This document shows, one piece after another, positions 1 through 10,238 of a DNA stretch of 64,000 nt (positions are counted from its first letter, which is position 1; each line of letters starts with the position of its first letter). Source of the stretch: Spodoptera frugiperda (lineage: Eukaryota > Arthropoda > Insecta > Lepidoptera > Noctuidae). The position numbers and the translations under genes were made by a program. Location of the stretch: NCBI RefSeq assembly GCF_023101765.2, contig NC_064229.1, positions 8,532,473-8,596,472 of the forward strand, written 5' to 3'. The notes under the pieces are model-generated. The model was not told the DNA's origin. It saw only the letters and a program-made list of their open reading frames with translations, and did not search any database.

Positions 1-584
1 TCAATTACATACAAGAACTTCAGATGTAAAAATAAATCCTCACGGAAACCAAACATCTTTGGGAAAAGAATTTTCACCCATTTCACCCATACACAAACTT
101 ACGTCGGTTCAACACAGACTCACGTTCACTCACACAGAACCTTCACTCACTTATACACTCACGCTCACTTTAATGTGCTCTTTGGAATAAACGCACACAT
201 AAAGGTTTTACATCACAAACGAGGAGTCAATCAAACTTGAGAATATTGGATTACCGTATTTCTTAAGTCCTTCATCGATCTTCGTAAAAAGCCCCTAGGG
301 GGAGGCTTTTGCTTTTTTAATTAATTCTACATTGTTAATGCTTTTAGGTGGATGTTGATGGGTAGCTATTGTGTTTTTTCTTGATTTTCCTTTGTTTATT
401 ACTTGTGCCTCGTTATTCTCGTCGGTTCTGTTTTCTTGGGTCGCTGAACTTGCTGAGTGTCACTTGTTTTTTTTTTTTTTATTTAAAGAAAAGTAACATA
501 AAGTTATTACGGCAATTTTTTGAAGCCACATTTTGAAATAAGAATAAACTGCATAGTTTCTTTTTACTTCATTACTTTAACAGC
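1..584. other. AT-rich stretch, no gene seen
   Basis: No exon-like open frame or repeat family is recognised here. A short imperfect hairpin around 284-312 (aaaagcccc / ggaggctttt) is followed by a T run; nothing ties it to a function. A T13 run lies near 469-481. Confidence 0.5.
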
Positions 585-770
585 CTATAAGTGGTCACTG
601 CTGACTAAAGGCCTCTTCTCGCACGGAAAAGGTTTGAGCATTAATCACCATGCTTGCTCAATGCGGGTTGGCGATTTCAAACTTATAATTAGAAATGATA
701 AGCCCAGGTTTCCTCACGATGTTTTTCCTTCACCGTTTGTCAGTGGTGTCTAAATAATCTTAGAAAGTAC
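585..770 (+). repeat. Dispersed repeat, family D ('ggttggcgatttcaaac')
   Basis: About 185 bp carrying the blocks gagcattaatcaccatgct, ggttggcgatttcaaactt and cctcacgatgtttttccttc. The same blocks recur at 16545-16612, 17535-17770 (opposite strand), 25225-25385 (opposite), 57480-57640 (opposite) and, more decayed, 60180-60420. The recurrence shows a dispersed interspersed repeat, most likely the 3' part of a lepidopteran retroelement. The open frame across it is a by-product of the repeat, not a gene. Confidence 0.75.
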
Positions 771-1208
771 ATAATAATAATATAAATTTGATTTCTGTTA
801 AAAGCGGGCATCTTAAAGCTCGGAGCCACCACGACATAAATCGTCACAGTTTATTAGAATTTTGCTTACTTTTTACTACTTACGTTAACTAAAAAAATCT
901 AGGTATTAATTAATTATAGTGTCAGTTGCAGTCGAGATAGATGTTTTCGTTTTAGGGCAGATTTTGAACCAGTTATATCTGTTGTAATATAAACCTAACA
1001 TAATGCCGGGTAATGATAATCCAGTGTTGTATGTTGAACATATAACATAGCACTGAACTCGTGTTGTGTGCTTAGGCCTCATTACTATGCAAAAGGTAAA
1101 TTCAGCGTAGACCCAAAGGCCAAAGTTCAAATAATTACTGAATCAGCTTCTGTCAGCAATATTTCTTTTACTGGCCTTTTTTTTCTTTTTTTGTGGTCTT
1201 ACCTGTAG
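771..1208. other. AT-rich stretch, nothing recognised
   Basis: No repeat family, exon or RNA gene is seen. Short open frames on the minus strand have no compositional or family support. Confidence 0.4.
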
Positions 1209-1358
1209 CCTTAGTATGAGTTTGTTTTACGTTTAACGTGATCGAAATGAGAGCGTGTTCGGTGCTCTGATTGGTTGGTTGATTCGAGCTTGCCAATCAG
1301 AGCGCCGAACGCGCTCTCGTTTCGTTATCGTTCAACATAAAGCAAACTCGTACTAAGG
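1209..1358. mobile_element. Foldback MITE, ~65-bp inverted arms
   Basis: The left end CCTTAGTATGAGTTTG and the reverse complement of the right end CCTTAGTACGAGTTTG match and stay alignable for about 65 bp, including the block gagcg(t/c)gttcgg(t/c)gctctgattgg. The centre is only about 10-20 bp. No coding capacity. A related copy starts at 62256 and arm fragments lie at 1359-1457 and 1585-1690, so this is a mobile non-autonomous family of unknown superfamily. Confidence 0.8.
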
Positions 1359-1457
1359 GTCCTGATTGGCCGGATCGAATAAACCAACCAATCAAAGCGT
1401 CGAACAAGCTCTCGTTTCGTTCTCGTTGAACATAAAACAAACTCGTACTAAGCCCTT
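1359..1457. mobile_element. Extra right arm of the 1209 foldback element
   Basis: The right arm (gctctcgtttcgttctcgtt ... actcgtactaag) is present a second time directly after the complete palindrome, giving a three-armed structure. A further degenerate arm pair lies at about 1585-1690. This suggests tandem insertion or unequal exchange between copies. Confidence 0.65.
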
Positions 1458-1691
1458 TGAATGCTACAAAGGTATTTCGGTTTGTATGGATTTCAATCGA
1501 AGTTTTGTTATTTATCAATCAAGACTGACTTTAGGCGATATTAAACTTTTGTTCAGGTTTTTGTTTTGTATACGAGTGGTTTATACGAGTTTGGTTTACG
1601 TTTAAAATAATCGAAACGAGAAAACTGATTGAACACTTGACAGGGCGTCGAAGGCGCTCTCGTTTCGATTGCCGTAAAGCTATACTAAGTG

Positions 1692-2985
1692 TACTGCATT
1701 GTAGCGACACATGGCAAGGGACAGATGACAGTTGTCGCACATAGACGATCGACTAGCAAATCGACTGTTGACGTCATAAATCCTAAGTCGCACATATGAA
1801 GTTTACATACAAATAAATATATATGGATAGAAAACCTGCCGCCAGACATAATTACTTTGCCTGGTTAGAGGATCCTCCGTTTCTTAGGGAACTTTATTCT
1901 CTGTACCCTAAAGTATAAAGTAAGCTTTAGATATAAGTATTAAGCACAGAATCATACAAAACGAGAACCAATAAGAGCAAACCTTAAATAAAACACAACT
2001 TAATCGCCTTTTACCAAAACCAGGTCAAATTCTGAATACCAAAATATGTATAAAAGATGAATTAAAAATACCTCCGATTTGAATTGACTGATTGACACAG
2101 CATACATACGTAATTCGAAACGGTTCAATGGAAACCCTAAACCCTACCGTTACGGTAATTGGTACCCCGAAATATATTTGCAAGGGATTCAAAACGTATT
2201 AAATCAGAAATCACTTTAAACCTCGATGGAAATGAATTTGGCTTTGCTTGTTATACAGTATGTTACCTAACAGAGGGCGTTTCTGTTAACCCGCATCCAT
2301 ACATGCTTTAAAAAAATATTACCATTCAAAAACAAAACAATTTAATTTTTTTAATATTAATATAGTCACCGAAAGTTTTAAATCGTTACGTAAAAGAAAC
2401 ACTCTGTGCCCGCGTAGTTGAAGGAAGGCAACGTTGCAATTTATTATGATATAGATTAACGAGTTTAAAGGAACGCCCTCTGTTAGTTAACATACTGTAT
2501 TATTATATTATAGCTGTTTGATATTATTTTGACTTTGTTGGCAAATTCTCTAGAATTTAGGGTGCTTACACAAAAGATGGGATTGTTTATTTGGCCAATG
2601 ATTCGGTGAGATAGAGCACGGAGTCGTTGAAAGTGTTTAGGGATTTTATCCGCTGTGATTTTGTCTATAAATTGTGTAGTTTTTGTCAGTGGACATAAAA
2701 AAATATTCGACGTTTCTTAGCTAATATTTTTTACCTAAGAAATAAGTAGCTACGACGTATGACATGTAGGTAAGAGTAGAAAAGGCTTTTCTTTTTTTTT
2801 CTGAGTATGTAATTTTTATCTAAGATATATCTAATTGCGGCCGTCGGTAGAGGGTACCATAGATGGGCATATAGCGACCAGATTGCCAATATATTTATTA
2901 AAGAAGTTTCAAATTAAAAGTAACCGTAACTTTAGTATGCATGAAAAGACTAATGATTGTTGATGAAGCGAAAGAGTATTTTAAG
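1692..2985. other. Long AT-rich stretch, no gene seen
   Basis: No splice-bounded coding segment, tRNA or recognised repeat was found. Short T runs and homopolymers are common. The sequence is consistent with intron or intergenic DNA. Confidence 0.45.
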
Positions 2986-2989
2986 ATTC

Positions 2990-3245
2990 GTAGCATTCGT
3001 AGCCCCTTGGGAGACAGGCGTGAGGTTTTGTATGTATGTATGTGTCTAATTGTGTTATTAGACGCAAAAACCTTGTAAAAGAAATTCACACAGTATTATT
3101 GAACTTGATTAGTTGGTAGTATACTCCGAGTTCAATTCTCGTGTAAGGTATTTCTTGGAATATTGATTTCAAAACAAAATTGTCAGTAACATGGTGCCAG
3201 AAATGGTGTCCCGTATAAAGCAGTAGGCTCTCCTATTCCAAAAGT
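2990..3245 (+). repeat. tRNA-like SINE remnant
   Basis: Two hints of a tRNA-derived SINE: a B-box-like gagttcaattctcg near 3129-3142 preceded by ttagttggtagt, and the downstream phrase cagtaggctctcctattcc at 3220-3238, which resembles the 'caataggctc' block of other lepidopteran SINEs (compare 25850-25870). A fragment of the 'cttgggagacaggcgtgagg' type lies just upstream near 3004. Decayed; boundaries are estimates. Confidence 0.4.
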
Positions 3246-3481
3246 CAATCAAAATACCAATTTCATTTCTAGATATATTTTATTTTTAGAAATGAATAGA
3301 TAAAAAAATCTTTATAGGCAAAATCATTTCGATAGCCCGCGGCTATGAAAAAAGGATTTTGAATTTACACTACAATAGCCAGCTTGATTGGAAATCGGAA
3401 CGTTTTAATTTTCTCCTAAATCTGCAATCTCACTATATCACACCAGTTTAGCTCTGTGGATAGGCAGAGGAGTTACAGTAT

Positions 3482-3810
3482 AAAGATGCTTTTCCACCAG
3501 AGACGTGCTACGTTGCTGTGGATGCGTTTGAATTCAACTAATTATATTCATTGGTACACATAACTTAGCGCGGTAGTGGTGGAAACAGACTCAGCTAAGC
3601 TATGTTTTTATATCGAAAGATGCGTGCTACGGATATGTGCTATGGATGGCTTCCCTACTATCGATACATCGCATACTCGAGCTGGCATCTTACTCGCACA
3701 GCTACATAGCTTAGTACCAGTGGAAACGGTCACATAGTTTCACAGCTTAGCTATTACATCTTCGTAACATAACTACATAGCAATAGCACATGTCTGGTGG
3801 AAAAGTACTC
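3482..3810. mobile_element. MITE with TIR 'CTTTTCCACCAGA'
   Basis: The left end contains gcttttccaccagagacgtg and the right end reads as its inverse (tgtctggtggaaaagtac). About 325 bp, no coding capacity. The interior is built from many variants of 'gctatgtag' and 'gtgctatgga' in both orientations. Related copies lie at 31087-31345 (right end decayed) and 62829-63198, where the outermost inverted ends are AGGGT. The superfamily is not determined. Confidence 0.8.
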
Positions 3811-4098
3811 TAATCAGCTTGACTGACTGGCCACAATTCCAATACTACATTTGTCCAACCGAAAAATCGAATTAGTGACCAAATTCTCAACTTAATCACA
3901 CGTAATTTCACCCAACCATTCTTCTAGTTCACAACAATACTTGATTACTCTACAACTAATCAAAATAACTGTATTGTCTTTACCCAGTCATCGAACCTAG
4001 TCAATAAATATTCATGTCACTTTGTTCTATTCATCCAATTCAAACATAGTGTACAATGAAGTAGATAATGAATAAACTTTCCTCTTTATTTGTTTCAG
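3811..4098. other. Probable intron upstream of exon 4099-4639
   Basis: AT-rich sequence without repeats, ending in a good polypyrimidine tract (cctctttatttgtttcag) that forms the acceptor of the next exon. Confidence 0.4.
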
Positions 4099-4431
4099 GT
4101 TAATTAACGAAAACACTCGGCGTAATTGGAAACTGGTCCAGCTAAGTGTTTTATAATTAGTTACTTAAAGTTAAATAGTGTATAAGTGAGTTTATATAAG
4201 TCAAATTATAAATTATATAAGTGAATTCTATTTATAACGTGAAATTATAAAAAAATATAAAACGTATTTTGATAAATAAATTTAGAAAAATTTGAAAATG
4301 GAATCGCGTAAAACAAAAGATAAGTTGACGGTTAAATGGAAGTTTAAGTGTTAAATTCGGGACCAAAATATTTAAAAATCCGAATTTAATTTTGGAATTA
4401 GAATTGGAAAGTTGAATTTGTAAAATTAAAT
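4099..4431 (+). other. 5' UTR of exon A, with splice acceptor and uORF
   Basis: The tract cctctttatttgtttcag ends at 4098 and is a strong 3' splice-site match, so exon A probably begins at 4099 and is joined to a non-coding exon outside the window. The leader is AT-rich and has a short upstream ORF at 4298-4354 (18 codons, ATG to TAA) that does not overlap the main start at 4432. Such a uORF could dampen translation; that is inference. Confidence 0.45.
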
Positions 4432-4639
4432 ATGGAGAAAAATAATGAGCCTTCGCCGTCGACTACGCCCAAGGCGCCCTCTCCGCCTCCTCCGGGCCAT
4501 ACGCCTAGTAAAATGGAGAGGAGGATGTCACACTTCAAGGAATACAAGTTCTTCAGGAGTTTCAGCGCGAAAGTCGAGAACTGGCCCATGAGGAAAGCTG
4601 AACAACTATGGAGGAAGATGCGAGAACGAAAAATTGCAG
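4432..4639 (+). CDS. First coding exon A of an unrecognised multi-exon gene
   Basis: An ATG with A at -3 and G at +4 opens 69 codons plus one nucleotide, ending at a consensus donor (gcag/gtaagaat). The codons are more GC-rich and codon-like than the surroundings. The product starts with a Ser/Pro/Thr-rich stretch (residues 1-25, including four prolines in a row) and then becomes strongly basic and amphipathic (residues 28-69, rich in R, K, W and F), without a signal peptide or membrane segment. The frame runs into the intron for 26 more codons before a stop. I do not recognise the family. The phase-1 end matches that of exon B at 47733-47826, so the two could be alternative first exons of the same gene; the common downstream exon is not in the window. 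A cDNA or ab initio gene model would decide whether this is real. Confidence 0.5.
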
Positions 4640-4750
4640 GTAAGAATAATAAAAATGTCTTTTTCATGTTTTCTTTCAGAAATTGTTTGAAAAATGTACA
4701 GAAAATGTCAAAAATATAATAGTGCTTTATTAATTAGCTGCAAAAAGATG

Positions 4751-4823
4751 CGCCCAACGTGGGGCTCGAACCCACGACCCTGAGATTAAGAGTCTCATGC
4801 TCTACCGACTGAGCTAGCCGGGC
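4751..4823 (-). tRNA. tRNA-Lys (anticodon CTT)
   Basis: Reverse-complement reading gives a complete 73-nt cloverleaf: a 7-bp acceptor stem (GCCCGGC with GTTGGGC, two G-U pairs), a D arm with A box TAGCTCAGTCGG, a 5-bp anticodon stem TGAGA/TCTCA around loop CTCTTAA (anticodon CTT), a 5-bp T stem GTGGG/CCCAC with TTCGAGC loop (B box), and discriminator G. No intron and no encoded CCA, as usual for eukaryotic tRNA genes. Five T residues follow on the minus strand at 4742-4746, a pol III terminator. It reads Lys AAG codons. It sits just downstream of exon A on the opposite strand, probably inside the host gene's intron. All conserved positions are intact, so it is likely functional. Confidence 0.97.
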
Positions 4824-5001
4824 TGTGTGAGACGGATTGAAATTACTGACCGGTATCTTCGTGAATCACATTATTTATAATAATGACGTCATTTGACTGC
4901 GTAATAGAAGGCGGTCTACACACTTACGTTTATATTGGCCTTGGATTAATCTAATTAGTATTCCGATTAAATAGTTCTCTATTGAAGTTCTATGAATTTA
5001 A

Positions 5002-5157
5002 TCTATTATATAAAAATAAGTCGAGTTTTCCTTCCTGACGCTATAACTCTAGAACGCACGAACCGATTTCCACGGTTTTGCATTCGTATAGCAAAGAAAA
5101 TTCAGGAAATATTCAAGAGAAAAGCGGTGGCGAAACGGAGTTCGCCGGGTTTACTAG
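5002..5157 (+). mobile_element. Short non-autonomous Helitron
   Basis: Starts with TC after A (a/TCTATTATATAAAAATAAG) and ends with CTAG before T (tttaCTAG/t). Just inside the 3' end lies a palindromic hairpin ggcgaa ... ttcgcc. It has no inverted repeats or target duplication, as expected for Helitrons, which insert between A and T. The interior 'aacgcacgaaccgatttcc' block is typical of a lepidopteran Helitron family; this 156-bp copy appears internally deleted. Confidence 0.75.
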
Positions 5158-5522
5158 TATTAAATAAAAGTTTGACTGTTTGATTTGGAAAACGAAATTA
5201 CTTATGTCAACTTTTTTTTTTGACTTTGCCAATTATATCTTTATGTTGATAAAGCAATGAACCTTAAAACGAAACCCTACGTTACAAAATAATATGAGCC
5301 AATTTTCTATAACCAAACAATGAAAGCTCCAAAATTATTATGATTTAGTTAGCATTTTAATATACATAGTATTATTAATAGTTGTCAACTGTTGTGAGTA
5401 GGTACCTATTGTTATTTAGCCTTTATTGTATTCCTATATTTTACCTGTTAATTAAACTAGGCAACAAGAACAAAATATTATCTTGTAAGACTGCTGCACT
5501 ATCGAATTGTTAGTAAAAGAAA

Positions 5523-5696
5523 TGAAAATAATATTAGTATTACCCATTTCAAAAACCAAACCTGACCGAATTAGAACAATTACCGTTACCAATCAAATAA
5601 ATAAACAACTCTATCACACAAACAATAACACAAACACACTGACCAACACAATAACTAGGTATATATATACGATTGTTATATTAAACCACGACTGTA
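5523..5696. repeat. ~170-bp direct repeat, copy 1
   Basis: This segment (from attagtattacccatttc to accacgactgtat) recurs at 5997-6167 with roughly 90% identity and small indels. A SINE-like element lies exactly between the two copies. Confidence 0.85.
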
Positions 5697-5996
5697 TTTT
5701 TTTTTATTAAGCACGCCGGTAATCGAGCCTACGTATTACCTGATGGTAAGCAATCGCCGCCGCCCATGGACACTTGAAACACCAGAGGCGTTACAAGTGC
5801 GTTGCCGGCTTTTTGGGAGTTAGGAATTTAAGGGTTGTTGTTCGGGAATCGGGGATGGGGAAGATTGGGAAGGGGGTAATTGGGCCTCTGAAAATCTCAC
5901 ACAACGCTAGCGTTGTTCCACGCCGATTTTCTGTGGGGCCATAGTATCACTCTGGTCGAGCCAAACCATTCGTGCCAAAGCAAGACCACGCTTAAA
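5697..5996 (-). mobile_element. SINE-like element, family S
   Basis: About 300 bp. Read on the plus strand it begins with a T run, then tacctgatggtaagcaatcg, a gaaacaccagaggcgttac-type block, the 'ggaatttaagggttgttg' block, 'caacgctagcgttgttcca' and finally 'gtatcactctggtcgagcc'. A T run at one end implies an A tail on the minus strand, so it probably moved by retroposition. At least fourteen related copies are in this window. No coding capacity; the parent pol III gene is not identified. It is flanked by the ~170-bp direct repeat. Confidence 0.8.
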
Positions 5997-6167
5997 ATTA
6001 GTACTACCCATTTCAAAATCCCAAACCTCACCGAATTAGAACAATTACGCTTACCAATCAAATAATAAATAAATAAACAACTCTATGACACAAACAACAA
6101 CAAACACACTGACCAGGACAATAACTAGGTATATATATACGATTGTTATATTAAACCACGACTGTAT
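5997..6167. repeat. ~170-bp direct repeat, copy 2
   Basis: Second copy of the 5523-5696 segment. The stretch acaataactaggtatatata and the following ~40 bases are identical in both copies; the earlier half has substitutions and indels. Confidence 0.85.
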
Positions 6168-6267
6168 GACAATACGACGACCATTTAAATATATTAGTTA
6201 GAACAATAAGCCGTTTTGTTTATGTTTAGCTCACGACCGTAATGAGGTAAGGCTGGCCAATAGTTTA

Positions 6268-6800
6268 ATTAATAGAGAAGGTGACGGGGTATGAAAATTA
6301 AAAATCTATTTAGTCCGTCAGTTAGGTAATGAAAAATTATTAAATAGACACGTATTATTTATTTAGTCTTATAAGATAACAATACTAGATAAATAGAACG
6401 AATCAAAGTTTAAAAGTAGGAGCAAATACCTTATTTCTACGTAAAAAATGTATAGAAGTAACTTGACGTCACGCGATATTTCAAGTCAATATTTCTCCGA
6501 AAGTATTTGTTTTCCTAAGAAAACAATAAATACGTGTCTCTAATCTATACTAATATTATAAAGCTGAAGAGTTTGTTTGATTGTTTGTTTGTTTGTTTGT
6601 TTGAACGCGCTAATCTCCGGAACTGCTGGTCCGATTTGAATAATTCTTTTTGTGTTGGGTAGTGCATTTATCGAGGAAGGCTATAGGCTATAAAACATCA
6701 CGCTATGACCAATAGGAACCAAGCAGAGCGGGTGAAACCGCGCGGAAGTAGCTAGTATTTTAAAACAGTCTACAAGACGGACATTAAAATAAAATTGAGG
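6268..6800. mobile_element. MITE-like repeat, family G, split by a Helitron
   Basis: The element runs from gacggggtatgaaaattaaa to caagacggacattaaaat and is interrupted by the Helitron at 6544-6755. An uninterrupted copy lies at 26718-27012 and partial inverse copies at 13205-13378 and 63775-63952. The conserved start (gggtatgaaaattaaaaatc) and the repeated structure show a dispersed family of about 300 bp without coding capacity. Confidence 0.8.
6544..6755 (+). mobile_element. Lep1-type Helitron, complete
   Basis: 212 bp with 5' TCTATACTAATATTATAAAG preceded by host A, and 3' CTAG followed by host T. The 3' hairpin core is the palindrome ccgcgcgg, about 9 bp from the end. An internal (gttt)n microsatellite is present. 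It carries no gene, so it depends on a Rep/helicase supplied in trans. Comparison with 26960-26985, the uninterrupted relative of the host repeat, shows insertion exactly between A and T without target duplication, the Helitron hallmark. Confidence 0.93.
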
Positions 6801-7870
6801 CATCTACCGATCTATTTTTGCTTTTTTTGAGTAGTTTTGTAGCTTCACGCAATCAAACAAACAAATTATTCAATTGAATTATAATACATATAACTGTACC
6901 TACCTATATAAATAGATAACAAAGGGACTATTGACTTCCATATATAAACGTGGAACAGTTGTAAAAATAATTGCTTTTGTTGTACCGGTCTAACTAAAGT
7001 ATGACACACACAATTAATGTTTACTAGTGACAATAGTGCCGGTTAATTTGGCACCGATTATTAGTTTAACTTATTCGTATAAAGGGTTTCTATTCTATAT
7101 AAACAGAGGATCTCTGTATGCTCCATCTTCGGCCACTTTTTTGGTTTGCCGTCCTGGCAGTAAGCGGGTTGGTGGCCAAACGCAGACTTATCAACGTTAA
7201 AAAAAACAGGACACTCCCGAAAAACGCCGATTTCTTTTGTTTTTATAATTTTCTTTGTTTTTGTTTTCGTATTTTTCATTCTCCTTAACCTTTAAGATTA
7301 CAACATTAAAAACCTTAATTCTTTGAAAATAAAACTCGTATTTTACCATCACCTGTTTGCGGCATTTGTGAGCATTCAGTTTACACCCCGTATAACATCA
7401 TGAATCTCTATTCCAATTATGGTTGAAAAATGCAACATGATTCCTGTAGAATAGAAAATCATTTAGGTAGGTGAATTTAGATCTTTGATTACCAAAAAAA
7501 AAACATCTTAATGTTAATGAAAAAACAATTCTAAAAAAAGCAGCAACTCTATTCACGTCTACTCGTATTTACATAACAAAATTCCTTCAAGAAAACAAAA
7601 ATAAACACAAAACGAAACGAAACAAAAGAAGAAGAAAAACAATACCGAATATAAACAAAACAGTGTTTGGAAAGCTGCACCAAACAACAACAATAGACGA
7701 ACAAACACACACACACAAACACAAACAAGCACAGACACAATACTAAACGTTTTCAATTTCAATCAAGAAACACCTAAAACTCTTGCGTGCTAAATTATGA
7801 GCTTGTGTGAAACGAAGAACTTCGGATAAGGCTGTCTACATACCCACGATTGCGATTTTGCGACAACTTA
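6801..7870. other. AT-rich stretch, no gene seen
   Basis: No family or exon was recognised. Position 7560-7760 is a purine/CA-rich low-complexity tract that produces artificial open frames on the minus strand. Confidence 0.45.
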
Positions 7871-7871
7871 T

Positions 7872-8180
7872 TTTTTAGCGGCGTAAACGAGTAGACGTAT
7901 CAATGGATGGTAAGCAATCGCTGCCACCCATAGACATCCGGAACACCACAGGTGATACAAGGGCGTTGCCGGTCTTTTGGGGTTAGGATTTTAAGGGTTG
8001 GTAGGGAATCGGGGATCGGGAAGATTGAGAAGGGGCGTATCTTGACTTATACAATGAAATACAACGCAAGCGTTGTCTCACATCGGTTTTCTTCACAGAA
8101 ACTTTCACGACCACAGTGATACCACGGCTGTGAGGTCGGTGGAGCCGACTCATTCATGCCGAAGCATGGCTCTACCATAC
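7872..8180 (-). mobile_element. SINE-like element, family S
   Basis: Same block order as the copy at 5697-5996 (tggatggtaagcaatcgctg, 'aagggttggtagggaatcgg', 'caacgcaagcgttgtctcac', 'ccgaagcatggctctacc'), with the T run on the left. Confidence 0.75.
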
Positions 8181-8195
8181 TTTAACTTTGTCACT

Positions 8196-8462
8196 TATGG
8201 AATAGGGCGGTAAGCGAACAGACGTCTTACCTGATGGTAAATAATCAGCACAGCTCATGGACAAACACTGACCAAGTAGTAACAAAAGCGTAACTGGCCT
8301 TTTGGGTTTGCAGAATAGGGATAGGGGAAAATTGGCTCTCCGGTAACCTCAATCACATGGTAAACTCAATGCAAGCGCTGTTGCATGCCAATTTTCTTTT
8401 TTTTCTGTGAGGCTGTGGTATCACTTCAGTCGAAGCTGACCTATTACGTACCAAAGCTTGGT
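8196..8462 (-). mobile_element. SINE-like element, family S, diverged
   Basis: Directly follows the previous copy. It retains 'ttacctgatggtaaataatc', 'ggtaacctcaatcacatgg' and 'ctgtgaggctgtggtatcac' but is far more decayed, so it is an older insertion. Confidence 0.65.
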
Positions 8463-9367
8463 TTACCCACGTGAAAATACGATTTTACAACAACTTAGTT
8501 AATTGAATTATTTATGAGATGTCTGAGAGTGAAGCAGGTGATGCAAATGTAATTAAAACCCTTAATGGTTTTGTAACAAGGTAGGTGTTTGTAAATTGAG
8601 ATAACGAAGTGCTGAACGGCCCTAAAGTACCTGCCTACGGTTTCGCAAATTGCTATGGAAGTGTGACGTTTATGCTTTTAGCATTTAATCATATTTGAGA
8701 GTATATTATTATTTCAGAAGATGACGTATGAAGGTCTTCTATTTTTAGAATCGACTCATTTCTTCGGTTACATAACTTACACAATGATGAGGTGAAGATT
8801 TGCAAGTTGGGTTAGCTTTAGATTTCGAAATGCTATTTATTACAGAAGTTGTAGGTAATTATCCAAATTGGAGATGGAGACTAATAAAGGAGGATGCAAA
8901 TCCTACTGATAAAACTACCATGTTTAATAAAGAATAACTCTTTACGACCTAAGATTTGAAACTTTGCGCCACTTTTTACCTATACAATGATGTAACATAC
9001 ATAACTATTGGAAGATGGGACCAGATTTCATAGAAACTCTGGCATCCTCCTTTTCTTTTACGACTGTAAAAGACAAAAATCTAGAACAGATTTTGTAAGA
9101 AAATTACCATAATAAGACTGCACGTATAATCGCAAAATCGAAAGCGTGTAAGCAGCCAAACGTTCTCATAACATTTTATTTACTCGTTATACGAAATTGA
9201 GTTTCACGTGAAACCGCAGATGTTCTGCAGTTTTAAAGAAAATTCTTAGAAAATTGTTTTCTCTTCTTTTCTTCACTAAGTTCTTATTAAAGACTGCCTT
9301 GTAAATGCCTTGTTCAGGTAGATATCAAACACGAGTGCAGTGTAGTGTTCTCCCATAGTATGTTAAT
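8463..9367. other. AT-rich stretch, no gene seen
   Basis: No recognised repeat, RNA or exon. A possible imperfect relation between 8860-8920 and 9000-9060 ('gga(g)atgggacc' phrases) is too weak to call. Confidence 0.4.
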
Positions 9368-9378
9368 ACTACGGCACT

Positions 9379-9553
9379 TTTTTTGAGTGGGGAAAATCAT
9401 CCAATGACTTCTTTCACCTTAGGCAAGGTGAGAGGGAGTGTCAGACTCTTACTGACTAAAAACCACCCCGTTCCTACTCCTGCTTTTCGAGCCGGAGTCC
9501 CGGTAACCCGCTAGGCAGTCCGCAGCTTCGCATCGGCTTCAGCCCTAATGAAG
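9379..9553 (-). mobile_element. R1-like LINE tail copy
   Basis: Begins with a T run and gggaaaatcatccaatgact, then 'gagggagtgtcagactctta', 'aaaaaccaccccgttcctac' and 'ctaggcagtccgcagcttcg': the same order as the 3' UTR of the full LINE at 49798-50000. Flanked by actacggcact (9368-9378) and actacagcact (9554-9564), an 11-bp target duplication with one mismatch. Confidence 0.85.
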
Positions 9554-10104
9554 ACTACAGCACTTATTTATGTTAATATGGACATCACGTAGTTCCACAT
9601 AGGTATTAGTGATTGGCTGGTGTGCGCACGACTGCTCTACATATGTGCCGGTCGGTTAACGACTGACCCTCCAGAAGCACCTGCACTCTAGTCCTTATCT
9701 ACGTAGTATGACAGCTGTCACCGGAGTATCAGAAATGGGGTTTCCATTCAGATGAGACACAAGATGTTCATTGTGGAACATAGGCCTCTCTCAAAGCCAT
9801 ATTAGTTCTAGTTCGGTCGGTTGGAAGTGACCTAATTCAGCGGTTTCCAGCAACCTTTGTCTACCCTGTGGGTGGATATTGGCATATTGATAATTAATTA
9901 ATTTTGTATTTATCAGATTTTTGATAAACAGATTAATTACTATGTAGGTTTCTCGTGGGCGTCATAAAAATGGCGAATGTTTCTTGAAAACTTGTAGGGA
10001 CTAGTCAATTAATCAAAATGTGTGGGAAGTGTTTGATGAAAATTAATGATGGAAAAATATTGGATACCGTTGTGGTTTTACGGAAAAAGAAGCGTACGAT
10101 GCGT

Positions 10105-10238
10105 GTGCTATAGGGGCTCCGGCTCGAAAAATAAGAGTAGGAATGGCTACCCCGTTTCGTTTTTAATGGGTAACAGCCTGACAGTCCTACTCACCTTGCT
10201 CAATGCTGGAGAAGGGATTATATGATTTACTTCTCTTG
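10105..10238 (+). mobile_element. R1-like LINE tail copy, decayed
   Basis: Plus-orientation fragment beginning ggggctccggctcgaaaaat and ending near an A run at 10239. Blocks match the LINE 3' UTR but with many substitutions. Confidence 0.55.

Noticed and set aside
520..753. 77-codon open frame
   Set aside because: Produced by dispersed repeat family D, which recurs at five other places.
7549..7762. Cys/Phe/Val-rich open frames
   Set aside because: Low-complexity A/C-rich tract; composition alone gives the open frame.
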